Shown: one piece after another, positions 8,423-16,497 of the stretch
Layout: the number at the start of each line of letters is the position of its first letter
How positions within the stretch are numbered: position 1 is the stretch's first letter
Source of the DNA: Spirochaetales bacterium
Lineage (GTDB): Bacteria > Spirochaetota > Spirochaetia > DAHUYW01
Direction: 5' to 3'
DNA length: 64,000 nt
Assembly (NCBI GenBank): GCA_027306915.1
Contig: DAHUYW010000020.1
Span: forward strand, 3,236 to 67,235
Made by a program: the position numbers and the translations under genes
Notes under the pieces: model-generated
Database searches by the model: none
What the model saw: the letters and a program-made list of their open reading frames with translations, nothing else
What the model was told of the DNA's origin: nothing

Positions 8423-9061
8423 GTGAAAGCTATCCGGCGGTGGTGGTTGGGCCCGCTCCTTTTCGCGCTGACTGCCGGGGCCGCGCACGCGCAGGAGACC
8501 GCTGCCTCTTCGATCGACCGTTTTGCCGTCAGCGCGGGAACCATCGTGAACGCCAAGATGGGCGGCCCGGGGCTCTACTTCGACCTTCACACTCCTCCCT
8601 TTCTGCTGGGCCGCAAGGTTGGGCTTCAACTCCGCTACCAGGGAGAGCCGGCGGGCGGGGCACTTTTCCCCGACGTCCAGGCATTGCGAGCGGAGATGGC
8701 CTACTCCGTCGCTTCCCAACCGATCGTTGCTGAAGGGTCAATCTACACCTTCCGATTGGGGGCGGACCTCACGTGGTCCGACCAACAGGCTGCACCGCCG
8801 AACGGCGCGTTTCTCATCGCGCCCGAGGTCGGCTCAACCCTTACCTTCCAGCGCGGGCGTAGCCGCTTCACGATCTCGGACACCCTCTCTTTTTCAGGCA
8901 TCGGAACGGGTTTCGAAGCCGGGGTCGGCTATGGATTCGGTCTCTTTTCCTGGCTGCTCATGACCGCACGCGTCACCTCGGTGACCACGCTCGCGTGGAA
9001 CGGTCTGTTCACGGCCGCCTTCAATCCCGCCCTCTTCGTCACGGTGCTCTTCGGACGGTAG
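8423..9061 (+). CDS. Exported beta-rich hypothetical protein, possible outer-membrane barrel
   Basis: A 212-residue protein. Residues 1-23 are a textbook signal peptide (MKAIRRWWLG, hydrophobic core, AAHAQ cleavage site). The rest alternates short hydrophobic beta-strand-like stretches with turns rich in Gly, Ser and Asp (for example SGIGTGFEAGVGYGFGLFSW), which suits a small outer-membrane beta-barrel or periplasmic beta-sandwich. The start is GTG with no good ribosome site, 30 bases after the previous gene, so it may be translated from a read-through transcript. It converges on the polymerase gene, only two bases apart. I do not recognise a family. Confidence 0.55.
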   Translation: MKAIRRWWLGPLLFALTAGAAHAQETAASSIDRFAVSAGTIVNAKMGGPGLYFDLHTPPFLLGRKVGLQLRYQGEPAGGALFPDVQALRAEMAYSVASQPIVAEGSIYTFRLGADLTWSDQQAAPPNGAFLIAPEVGSTLTFQRGRSRFTISDTLSFSGIGTGFEAGVGYGFGLFSWLLMTARVTSVTTLAWNGLFTAAFNPALFVTVLFGR

Positions 9062-9063
9062 CC

Positions 9064-11598
9064 TCAGAAGAGCGGGAGCTGCCGATCTCGGTGGAAGAGC
9101 TCCTCGAGATCGACGCCGATCACCTCCGAGAAGGTTGACGCGATCGGTTTGATCTGCTTTTCGAGATAGTGATCGTAGTCGATCGGGGCGGTGGCGGAAC
9201 CCGCCGGCTGCGGCCCGTCTTTCGTCCAAAGGTAGTTGATGAGCCCGGACTGCTCCCCCGCTTCGAGATAGCGCGCGGCCCGCACGTGGGCGGGCAGTGA
9301 GCTCGCATATTCGTCGACCGACTTGCGCAGGGCCTTGGTATAGACGAGCGCATCATCCATCCGGCCCGCCGCGATTTCGGCGAGGAAGGACCTCACGAAC
9401 CGCACGATCTCGTCTGCGGGCACGCGCTCGAAGACGAGCCGCAGCATCTCAACCTGAAACTCTTTGGCCGCCCTGGTCCAATCCCGCCGTGCTGCTTCCA
9501 TCCCCTTGACCTCGATCCGAATCGGCGCGCCCTCCTCCCCGAGGATCGCGCCCGCGTAGCCCTTTGAGCGCCCGCGGAGCGATTCGGCTCCCGGCTCACC
9601 GCCGGAAAGAGCGCCTCGTACTCGCAGCGGCGGCACAAAGAATCGGCTGTAGGTTTTCTCGAACTGGAGCAGTAGCCGCGGCTCGACGCGGTAGCTCTCG
9701 CCGAGGTGGCGGGCAAGCTCGAGGTTGACCATCGCGCACACCTCGGCGCCGCGCGCGCGCAGAGGCTCTCCCGCCGTTCCTGGAGGGAGGCCCGACTGCA
9801 CGAAGAGCGAATCGGTGTCTCCGTAGAGAGTCCGCAGGCCCTGTGAGGCGAGAAAATCGCGGCACCAGTAGAGGATATGATGGCCGAAGCCCGTGATCGC
9901 TCCGGCGAGGTCCGATCCGGCGAAGCGGCAACCGCTCGCCCCCAGAACGCCATAGAAGGAGTTCATGACGATCTTGTAAACGTAGGATGCGACCTGGTCG
10001 CCTGCGCGCTTCGCGTCGCTGCGGCTCTCAAAGAACTGCCCGAGAAGCTCCGGCAGGAGACCCGGCTCGCGTCGAAAGCGCGCCGCGTTTGGAGCGCGTA
10101 TGGGCTCGTCGTTTCCCGCCCGCTCCTCGGGGAGATAGTCGGGAATGTAGCTCACCGGATCGATATTGAAGGTTCGGATGATCGAGGGGTAGAGGCTCTG
10201 GAAGTCGAAGACGAAGACATTGTCGTACAGGCCCGAGAGCGGCGTGATGATCGCCCCTCCCGGTGCCTCCGTCAGGGGTAGCGCGTCGACGCCCAGGGTG
10301 GGAGCCACGATGCCCCTGCGGTGCATCGCCTCGATGTAGATGGAGTCGAAGGCAGCGATGCTGGTCCATGCGCGGCTCAAGGAAACCCCAATGAGCCGGC
10401 ATCTCTTGATTGTGAGCTTCATCAGGCCCGTTCGATCGAGAATCTCCAGCACAAGCCGTGCGTCGGCAAGACAGTAACGGCAGAGCGCGACCGGATCGTC
10501 GCGGTAGAGCCGCCGGATCTCCTCGAGCTTCGCCCGTCCGCGGGTCGCGCCGATCTCCTTTCCGTAACCGAGAACCTCCTGCGCCACCGCTTCGAGGCTC
10601 TGATCCGCAAAGCGCTGCGGCCCGGACCGCACGAGCCGGACTCCGTCGAGCACCTGGCGTCCTGGAATGATGAGAGCGCTTGGTTTGCGCTGCTCCCCCG
10701 GGAGGTAGCTGCAGGGCTCTGCGCTTCGGCCGAGCGCCAGCGAGAGCCCGTAGTGCTTGAAGCGGTCGATGATGCGGGCGAAGTCGAAGTCGATGACGTT
10801 CCAACCCACGATGATGTCGGGATCGAGCTGGACGAGCCGGGCGGCAAAGGCGGCGAGCATCTCACGCTCGGTTTGATGGCGGCGAATCGGAGGCTCGGTC
10901 GACTGAGCAGCCGCCGTATCGCCGACGACCATTGGTTGGCCGGTCGGCCCCCGACCGCTTGGCAGCGGGTCGCCCGGCGCCCCGGGCTCCCGCTCGGCGG
11001 CTGCGGATGAATGTGCGAGGAAGACCTCCTCGCCCCTTTTCCCATCCGGGCTTACCTGGGAAAGGGCTATCGCGTAGATCTCCTGGCCGAAGGGGTTGGT
11101 CTCTATGTCGAGGGAAAGAAGCGAGAGCCTGGGCTCCCAGTCGGAAGGACCTACGAGCGGGTTCATGAATAGGGCATCGACCCGACGACCCCTCTGGACT
11201 TCGCCGGTCAGGGTGAGCGATCCATGGACCGCACGGTCCATGAGGAACAGGTCATGGGCGCGAAGGTCGGCTTCGTAGGTGCGGACCTCTGCCCGCCCGA
11301 GAGCCTCGGCGAGCCGGCTCAAGGCGGAAGGGGTAGGGCAGCGGAGTGAGAGGCACTGCTCCCCGTCCATGGTCCGCATCCCCGACGGCCCGAGCGATGC
11401 GCCGAGCGACTCTGCCACGCTCGCTGCCCGCGCCTGGTCGGAGGCCCGGACGTGGAGGGCGGGCTTCACTCCGGGGATCACCGCCGCGAAGCTCCGGCCG
11501 TCCGAAAGCCGGCCGATCAAACAAACCTGAGTCGTCCCTTTCACGGTGCGAGTGAACGAATGGACCACAAACCCTTGGAAGCCGTCAGACGTGCTCAT
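9064..11598 (-). CDS. polB: Family B DNA polymerase (DNA polymerase II type)
   Basis: An 844-residue polymerase. The 3'-5' exonuclease site has D164/E166 in LSLDIETN, GWNVIDFDFARI (Exo II) and YCLADARLVLEIL (Exo III). Polymerase motifs are DFQSLYPSI at 465-473 (motif A), KIVMNSFYGVLG (motif B) and YGDTDS at 592-597 (motif C), all with catalytic aspartates in place. The protein would act in damage bypass or repair replication, like E. coli Pol II. It is about 60 residues longer than the E. coli enzyme, partly from a Pro/Gly-rich low-complexity insert at about residues 198-240 inside the exonuclease domain. Proofreading residues look intact. The gene is transcribed alone, divergent from thioredoxin. 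Confidence 0.92.
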   Translation of the reverse strand: MSTSDGFQGFVVHSFTRTVKGTTQVCLIGRLSDGRSFAAVIPGVKPALHVRASDQARAASVAESLGASLGPSGMRTMDGEQCLSLRCPTPSALSRLAEALGRAEVRTYEADLRAHDLFLMDRAVHGSLTLTGEVQRGRRVDALFMNPLVGPSDWEPRLSLLSLDIETNPFGQEIYAIALSQVSPDGKRGEEVFLAHSSAAAEREPGAPGDPLPSGRGPTGQPMVVGDTAAAQSTEPPIRRHQTEREMLAAFAARLVQLDPDIIVGWNVIDFDFARIIDRFKHYGLSLALGRSAEPCSYLPGEQRKPSALIIPGRQVLDGVRLVRSGPQRFADQSLEAVAQEVLGYGKEIGATRGRAKLEEIRRLYRDDPVALCRYCLADARLVLEILDRTGLMKLTIKRCRLIGVSLSRAWTSIAAFDSIYIEAMHRRGIVAPTLGVDALPLTEAPGGAIITPLSGLYDNVFVFDFQSLYPSIIRTFNIDPVSYIPDYLPEERAGNDEPIRAPNAARFRREPGLLPELLGQFFESRSDAKRAGDQVASYVYKIVMNSFYGVLGASGCRFAGSDLAGAITGFGHHILYWCRDFLASQGLRTLYGDTDSLFVQSGLPPGTAGEPLRARGAEVCAMVNLELARHLGESYRVEPRLLLQFEKTYSRFFVPPLRVRGALSGGEPGAESLRGRSKGYAGAILGEEGAPIRIEVKGMEAARRDWTRAAKEFQVEMLRLVFERVPADEIVRFVRSFLAEIAAGRMDDALVYTKALRKSVDEYASSLPAHVRAARYLEAGEQSGLINYLWTKDGPQPAGSATAPIDYDHYLEKQIKPIASTFSEVIGVDLEELFHRDRQLPLF

Positions 11599-11613
11599 AG
11601 CGAGGACGTCTCC

Positions 11614-11641
11614 AGTCTATCATGACAGACCCGGCCGGCAA
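11614..11641 (-). promoter_or_regulatory. Promoter for polB
   Basis: On the minus strand TTGCCG (11641-11636) and TAGACT (11619-11614) are 16 bases apart, just upstream of the polymerase start at 11598. This predicts a very short leader. Confidence 0.4.
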
Positions 11642-11680
11642 AGCGCGGCGCGGTCTCCTATCCCCGAACGCAGAATTCGC

Positions 11681-11709
11681 TTGCCTTTCCGTGGGCATTC
11701 GTGTATACT
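11681..11709 (+). promoter_or_regulatory. Strong sigma-70-type promoter for thioredoxin
   Basis: TTGCCT (11681-11686) and TATACT (11704-11709) have ideal 17-base spacing, followed by an AT-rich start region. The thioredoxin ATG lies 33 bases downstream. Confidence 0.7.
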
Positions 11710-11742
11710 CTATATATAAATTCTTATATACAGGAGCGGACC

Positions 11743-12123
11743 ATGAGCGAGCGACTTACCAAGGAGACCTTCTTCGAGAAGGTATTTGACTACGAAAAGA
11801 ACACCGAGTGGAAGTTTGCGGGCGAGCTCCCTTGTGTCATCGACTTCTATGCCGACTGGTGTGGGCCCTGCAAGATGGTGGCCCCAATCATGGACGAGCT
11901 TTCCAAGGAGTACGCCGGAAAGGTGAACTTCTATAAGGTGAACACCGATGAGGAGCAGGAGCTTGCGGGCGCCTTCGGCATCCAGAGCATCCCGAGCATC
12001 CTGTTTGTTCCTATGACGGACAAGCCGCAGATGGCTGTCGGCGCGCTGCCCAAGAATACGATGCAGCAGGTCATTGACAAGGAGCTCCTCGGCGGGGCGA
12101 ACGCCGGCCAAGCGGCCAGCTGA
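11743..12123 (+). CDS. trxA: Thioredoxin
   Basis: A 126-residue cytoplasmic thioredoxin with the active site WCGPC inside FYADWCGPCKMVAPIMDEL and the cis-Pro motif (SIPSILFV). It reduces disulfides in client proteins using electrons from thioredoxin reductase. The start ATG 11743 is chosen over an upstream in-frame codon because CAGGAGCG precedes it closely. The gene has its own promoter (11681-11709) and a perfect intrinsic terminator (12153-12182), making a clean one-gene transcript. The N-terminal 25 residues (KETFFEKVFDYEKNTEW) are longer than in E. coli TrxA, which is common in anaerobes. Confidence 0.92.
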   Translation: MSERLTKETFFEKVFDYEKNTEWKFAGELPCVIDFYADWCGPCKMVAPIMDELSKEYAGKVNFYKVNTDEEQELAGAFGIQSIPSILFVPMTDKPQMAVGALPKNTMQQVIDKELLGGANAGQAAS

Positions 12124-12152
12124 CGCACGTCGCAAGATCGAAGTAGCGTTGC

Positions 12153-12182
12153 AACCCACCGCCCGAGCGGTGGGTTTTTTTT
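12153..12182 (+). terminator. Intrinsic terminator of thioredoxin
   Basis: AACCCACCGC, loop CCGA, GCGGTGGGTT form a perfect 10-bp stem followed by a run of eight Ts. It also lies just past the end of the convergent beta-mannosidase gene. Confidence 0.9.
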
Positions 12183-12191
12183 CTCCCGCCG

Positions 12192-14777
12192 CTATCGGTA
12201 GGTCGCCCGCAGATGGTGCAAGGCGATCGTGTCCCTGATCTGCTCAAGAGTCGGCTTCTGCCCGCCCTCGTCGGCGCCGGCGGTCGGGCCGCCGACCTCG
12301 CTCACCGCCCGCTCTCGGAAGGGATAGAAACGCACAACCTTCGGGCGGCCCGGAAGCAGGGTGAGCCAGTTGTCGTCAAAGCGACCGGCGAGCTCCCCGG
12401 GATCCAGGGAAACATAGAACGCGGGATTTTTCGCGACGAGCTCGACTTCGAACAGGGGAGGGGACGTTGCGGTGGCACCGTCCGCCGGAGCGGTCGAAGC
12501 GCTATCTCCCGTGCGGCCGCCGCGCGGAGCGGCTTCGCGAGCCTCGCGCACATGAAGTTGGATCTCCGGGTCCGCCAGCTCGCAGCTCTTCGGGAGCGCA
12601 AGAAAGGCATCGTTCTCGACCGCAAGCCCGTCGCTTTCGAAGCCGATCCATGCAAAGAGCTCCTCGGGGGGAAGCGGCAACGAGCCCATTTCGATAGTCG
12701 CGACCGGAGTGGCCGCCTCCGCCTTGAGGACAACCTCCTGGGTACGCGACTCTTTCACCGCGCCGGTGAAGGTGAGCAGGCTCAAAGAGAAGCGGCCCTT
12801 GCGGGGAACGGCCGTATCGTTGCTTCCCCAAATCTCCAGGCGCCCCTCCCGCACAAAGGCCATTATGTGAATCGGCCTGAAGAAGCGGCTCGCAGCGTAG
12901 TGGAGCAGCTTCCACTTTCCTCCGTACTCAACCGACGACCACGAAGCGACCGGCCAGTTGTCGTTCAGCTGCCAGTAGAGGGCCCCCATGCAAGTGGGTC
13001 TGCGGGACCGCCAATACTCAACGGCGGTCTTTATGGCAAGTGCCTGCTGAGCCTGGCTGAGGAAAAGGGTGTTGGCGAAGCCTTCCGGGAAACGGAAGTA
13101 TCGGCTGAAGCTCTCGATGATGATCGAGTTGCCGCGCCGATTGCGCTGATGGTGCTCCATGACAGGCGAGGTAAGGTTCCACTCGCCAGGGGCGGCGTAG
13201 CCTGCAACCGTCGACGGCGAAGGGAAGGACTGAAAGCCGAACTCCGAACAGAAGCGTGGAGTCACTTCGTAGTAGCCGTCAAAGGACTTGCCCTCGTGCC
13301 ATACGCTCCAGTAATGCATGTCGCCCCTGGAGTCGCTGTGCCAGTTGTCCGAGTAGTCGTTTCTGCCGGCAGAGGGCGAGCTCGGCCAGAAGGTGCGATC
13401 GGGGTCGAGCTCCTCGACGATTGCGCCGATGGTTCCTTCGTAGAGCCGGTCATAGTCGACCAGATAGCGATCCCTGTTCTTGCGGGTCTCCTCGTACCAC
13501 CAGAGCGAGCCAAGATTCTCGTTGTTGCCGCACCAAAGCGCGATGCAGGCGTGGTCCGCAAGGCGCTTCACCTGGTGAGTGACCTCCGCGCGGACGTTTT
13601 CGAGGAACTTCTTGGTGGCAGGGTAGGTCCCGCAGGCGAACATGAAGTCATGCCAGACGAGGAGCCCCTTTACGTCGCACAGCTCGTAAAAGGCATCCGC
13701 CTCGTACTGGCCGCCCCCCCAGACTCGAATCATGTTCATGTTTGCTTCGACGGCGCTCTGGAGGAGGCTCTCATAGCGCTCGCGGCTCTGGCGCGCCGGC
13801 AGTGCGTCGCTCGGAATCCAGTTCGCTCCCTTGGCGAAGATCTCCCTTCCGTTCACGCGGAAGGTGAGGCTTCGGCCCCCCTCGTCCTCTACCGAAACGA
13901 CCTGGAGATCCCGGAATCCGATGTGCTTGCGGATCTCCTCTTCATCCGTCGATACGACCAGGTCATACAGCGGCTGCTCGCCGTAGCCTGCCGGCCACCA
14001 CAGCTCCGGGTTGTCGAGGATCAGGCTCAAGGAGATTGTCTGCACGCCGGGAACAAGCGTAACCTGCTTGCGCGCCGAGACCCCGCCGAGAATAGCGCTC
14101 ACTGTCGTCTCTTGGTCGGTGACCGCGAAGAGCTCGACAGAGACCTGGACCTCCCATCGGCGCTCGCTCTTGTGGAGCTGCCGCGTGCGGACATATTCGA
14201 TCCGATGGCTGGGGGAGGCTCCGATGTACAGCCCGCCGTAGAGTCCGCTCACCATGAGGCAGGGACCCCAATCCCATCCCGCATGGCACTGCACCTTGCG
14301 GATGAGGTTCCGGTGAGGCGACTGGATGGGGAACTCGCTATGAGGAAGGGAGTAGGGGTAGGTGCGGCTTTCGGCTTGGGCCTCTCTTTCCGGGGAGCGG
14401 ATGAGGATGGAAAGCACATTCTCGCCGCTCTTTGCCGCCGCCGACAGATCGAACCGCTGGCGAACGAACATGTTCCGGCTGCGGCCAATCTGTTTGCCGT
14501 TCAGATGCACCTCGGCGCACGTGTCCACCGAATCGAGATTCAGGTAGAGCATTCGACTGCGCGCGGCTTCTTCCGAGAGCAGGATCGTCCGTGTGAAAAG
14601 CCAGTCCTCGCGGCCGATCCACTGGGCCGTGAGCTCCTGCCGGCCGACATAAGGGTCGGGTATCGCCCCCGCCCGGAGCAATGCGCTTACCGTGTCGCCG
14701 GGGAGCAGGGCCGGAATTGACTCGCCGCCGGAGTTCTTTTGAAGCCTCCACTCGCCGCTCAGATCGATTTGTTCCAC
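12192..14777 (-). CDS. Beta-mannosidase (glycoside hydrolase family 2)
   Basis: An 861-residue GH2 enzyme that removes terminal beta-mannosyl residues. The N-terminal jelly-roll domain (ISLSGEW-like start, WIGREDWLFTR, LNLDSVDTCAEVHLNG), Ig-like domains and a TIM barrel are recognisable. The acid/base Glu is E420 in WCGNNEN and the nucleophile is E512 in FCSEFGFQS, both present. There is no signal peptide, so it should act in the cytoplasm on imported mannosides or manno-oligosaccharides. It is divergent from the CUT1 sugar transporter at 15076-18244, which suggests that transporter brings in its substrate (inference). A Ser/Thr/Ala-rich linker near residues 755-775 is unusual but not disruptive. 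Confidence 0.88.
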   Translation of the reverse strand: MEQIDLSGEWRLQKNSGGESIPALLPGDTVSALLRAGAIPDPYVGRQELTAQWIGREDWLFTRTILLSEEAARSRMLYLNLDSVDTCAEVHLNGKQIGRSRNMFVRQRFDLSAAAKSGENVLSILIRSPEREAQAESRTYPYSLPHSEFPIQSPHRNLIRKVQCHAGWDWGPCLMVSGLYGGLYIGASPSHRIEYVRTRQLHKSERRWEVQVSVELFAVTDQETTVSAILGGVSARKQVTLVPGVQTISLSLILDNPELWWPAGYGEQPLYDLVVSTDEEEIRKHIGFRDLQVVSVEDEGGRSLTFRVNGREIFAKGANWIPSDALPARQSRERYESLLQSAVEANMNMIRVWGGGQYEADAFYELCDVKGLLVWHDFMFACGTYPATKKFLENVRAEVTHQVKRLADHACIALWCGNNENLGSLWWYEETRKNRDRYLVDYDRLYEGTIGAIVEELDPDRTFWPSSPSAGRNDYSDNWHSDSRGDMHYWSVWHEGKSFDGYYEVTPRFCSEFGFQSFPSPSTVAGYAAPGEWNLTSPVMEHHQRNRRGNSIIIESFSRYFRFPEGFANTLFLSQAQQALAIKTAVEYWRSRRPTCMGALYWQLNDNWPVASWSSVEYGGKWKLLHYAASRFFRPIHIMAFVREGRLEIWGSNDTAVPRKGRFSLSLLTFTGAVKESRTQEVVLKAEAATPVATIEMGSLPLPPEELFAWIGFESDGLAVENDAFLALPKSCELADPEIQLHVREAREAAPRGGRTGDSASTAPADGATATSPPLFEVELVAKNPAFYVSLDPGELAGRFDDNWLTLLPGRPKVVRFYPFRERAVSEVGGPTAGADEGGQKPTLEQIRDTIALHHLRATYR

Positions 14778-14810
14778 GGTTACCTCCAGAAGCCCTCTCG
14801 AGCCTTGAAC

Positions 14811-14838
14811 AGAATAATCCCGGCGGCTCGAAAGTCAA
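14811..14838 (-). promoter_or_regulatory. Promoter of the beta-mannosidase gene, -35 inside a repeat
   Basis: On the minus strand TTGACT (14838-14833) and TATTCT (14816-14811) are 16 bases apart, 34 bases upstream of the start at 14777. The -35 hexamer is the terminal GCGCTTGAC of the repeat copy at 14834-14885. Confidence 0.5.
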
Positions 14839-14885
14839 GCGCCGGTAGGGCGGGAGCAAGGGGGTAGCGGTGCCGGTGCGCTTGG
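14834..14885 (+). repeat. Palindromic intergenic repeat, copy A
   Basis: An approximately 50-base element beginning TCAAGCGCCGG and ending CCGGTGCGCTTG, so its ends are near-perfect inverted repeats and it can fold into a hairpin. It is about 84% identical by eye to the reverse complement of the copy at 21094-21142. Copies A and B form a direct pair 15 bases apart. Confidence 0.75.
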
Positions 14886-14900
14886 CTTTCGAAGACTCAA

Positions 14901-14972
14901 GTCAAGCGCCGGTAGAGCCGGGACATGAGGGCAGCGCAACGGTAGCGCCCAAGTACCTCCGGTGCGCTTGAC
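14901..14972 (+). repeat. Palindromic intergenic repeat, copy B
   Basis: Same terminal sequences as copy A (GTCAAGCGCCGGTAG at the left, CCGGTGCGCTTGAC at the right), with a longer, more diverged centre of about 45 bases. The two copies occupy most of the 298-base gap between the beta-mannosidase and transporter genes. Confidence 0.65.
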
Positions 14973-15009
14973 TCCGATCTTCTGTGAATCATCCGACGGA
15001 CAATTTCAC

Positions 15010-15038
15010 TTGACAGAAGAGAGAAGCAGGGGGATAAT
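15010..15038 (+). promoter_or_regulatory. Strong sigma-70-type promoter of the CUT1 transporter operon
   Basis: TTGACA (15010-15015) and GATAAT (15033-15038) are separated by exactly 17 bases. The operon start codon follows at 15076 behind AGGAGG. Confidence 0.75.
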
Positions 15039-15063
15039 TAGTTGATTCTGAAACCAACCAATT
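15036..15063 (+). promoter_or_regulatory. Candidate ROK/XylR-type operator
   Basis: AATTAGTTG (15036-15044) and CAACCAATT (15055-15063) are an inverted repeat (8 of 9 matching) with a 10-base spacer, overlapping the -10 box and the predicted start site. It resembles known XylR-type operators with TTAGTT half-sites. The ROK regulator at the end of the same operon (18256-19431) is the obvious ligand-responsive repressor. Confidence 0.55.
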
Positions 15064-15075
15064 AGGAGGTCTCCC

Positions 15076-16377
15076 ATGAAGAAGATTCTCTGGGGTGTTG
15101 CCGGCCTGCTCCTCATAGCAGCAGCGACCAGCTTCGCAGGCGGCCAAAGCGAGTCTGCCTCGAGCGGGAAGATGGCGCTCTCGCTCTACAACTACGTCGA
15201 CGTGAGCACGCCCGAATACGCTACCTTCAAAGAGGTGCTGTCGAAGTTCGAGGCGAAGTATCCCGATATCCAGATGTCGGTACAGAACCTCTTCAACGAT
15301 CCCTACCACCAGAAGCTTCAGGCGATGGCGGTAGCCGGACAGATTCCGGACCTCGTCTACCTGTGGCCGACCGCGCGAACCGGCTATGTAACCGGCCACG
15401 GGCTCATAAAGGATCTCCGGCCGTACCTCGGCGACAAGAAGAACGATTTCATCGCCGCCGATGTCGCGCCGATGGGACCGGATGGGCAGATTTGGGAGCT
15501 TCCGACCACCGCTCCAACCGACACCACGGTCGTCTACACCAACAATGCCCTTCTCCAGAAGCTCGGCCTGAGCTATCCGAAGACCCTCGCTGATCTCATT
15601 GCGCAGGCGCCCAAGATCAACGCGGCCGGCCTCGTCCCGATTGCCATGGCGAACAAGGACGGCTGGGAGATGGAGTCCTGCCTGCTCTCCACCCTCGTCG
15701 GACGTCTCGGCGGCGACAGCTGGCTTCCGAATGCGATAGCGGGAAAGGGTGCATCATTCAACGATCCGCAATTCGTCGACACTCTCAAGATCGTCAAGCA
15801 GATGAACGACGCCCAGCTCTTCCCGCCGGGGATCAACCAGATGGACTACGACCAAGGTCTCCAGCTCTTCGAGCAGCAGAAGGCCGTCTACCTCATCGAC
15901 GGCTCCTGGAGAGTCCAGAACCTGGAGAAGGATTTCCCTGCCGACGTGAAGGCTAACATCGCGCTGAACACCTTCCCGAGCATCCCCGGCCAGGTCGGCG
16001 GTGACACGGTCTCGGACATAGCGAGCACCGGCTACGGAATGAATGCGAAGCTTACCGGCGCCAAGGCCGACGCGGCATGGAAGTGGATATGGTTCGCTGC
16101 GGGCCCCGATGGCTCGGCCATCAACCTCGCTCACGGTCTCATTCCGGGCTACAAAAACGTCGATCTCTCGGACGCCGAGCTTGGTCCGCTCACGAAGAAG
16201 ATGATCGCCTATCTTTCGGACGTTGCAGGAACGAACACCGTTCTTGACGGTCTGATGGACGCGAAGGTCATCGGGGTCCTGAATCCGGACCTTCAGGTCA
16301 TGATGTTTGGCCAGAAGACTCCCGCGCAGGTTGCCCAGGAAATAGTCGCCTGGTACGCACAGAACCCGTCGAAGTAG
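15076..16377 (+). CDS. Sugar ABC transporter solute-binding protein (CUT1)
   Basis: A 433-residue periplasmic binding protein of the family 1 (maltose/oligosaccharide) type. Residues 1-22 form a signal peptide, and the mature protein begins AGGQSES, a style frequent in spirochaetes; no lipobox Cys is present. The body has the usual binding-protein signatures (KFEAKYPDIQMSVQN, GQIPDLVYLWP, and a C-terminal lobe with the YGMNAKL segment). AGGAGG lies eight bases upstream of the ATG. It is first in an operon with two permeases and a ROK regulator. The divergent beta-mannosidase makes mannosides or manno-oligosaccharides the best substrate guess, which is inference only. Confidence 0.88.
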   Translation: MKKILWGVAGLLLIAAATSFAGGQSESASSGKMALSLYNYVDVSTPEYATFKEVLSKFEAKYPDIQMSVQNLFNDPYHQKLQAMAVAGQIPDLVYLWPTARTGYVTGHGLIKDLRPYLGDKKNDFIAADVAPMGPDGQIWELPTTAPTDTTVVYTNNALLQKLGLSYPKTLADLIAQAPKINAAGLVPIAMANKDGWEMESCLLSTLVGRLGGDSWLPNAIAGKGASFNDPQFVDTLKIVKQMNDAQLFPPGINQMDYDQGLQLFEQQKAVYLIDGSWRVQNLEKDFPADVKANIALNTFPSIPGQVGGDTVSDIASTGYGMNAKLTGAKADAAWKWIWFAAGPDGSAINLAHGLIPGYKNVDLSDAELGPLTKKMIAYLSDVAGTNTVLDGLMDAKVIGVLNPDLQVMMFGQKTPAQVAQEIVAWYAQNPSK

Positions 16378-16401
16378 TCGACTTCAATTCTTGAACGCAA
16401 G

Positions 16402-16421
16402 GGCGCTGCAGTCGCAGCGCC
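16402..16421 (+). terminator. Intercistronic hairpin / partial terminator
   Basis: GGCGCTGC, loop AGTC, GCAGCGCC is a perfect 8-bp hairpin followed by a short pyrimidine run (TTCTTT). It sits between the binding protein and the first permease, where such hairpins commonly raise binding-protein expression over permease expression. Confidence 0.55.
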
Positions 16422-16497
16422 TTCTTTGAACCCTGTGTTTCCTGTATCGTCAGAGGGCGCCGCGTTTCGTGCTTTTCCTTGGCGAAGGAGCTTGCGT

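Noticed and set aside
12213..14720. 835-codon plus-strand open frame opposite the beta-mannosidase
   Set aside because: Mirror of a real GH2 gene with intact catalytic residues; the frame has no domain, hydrophobic or motif structure and arises from third-position GC bias.
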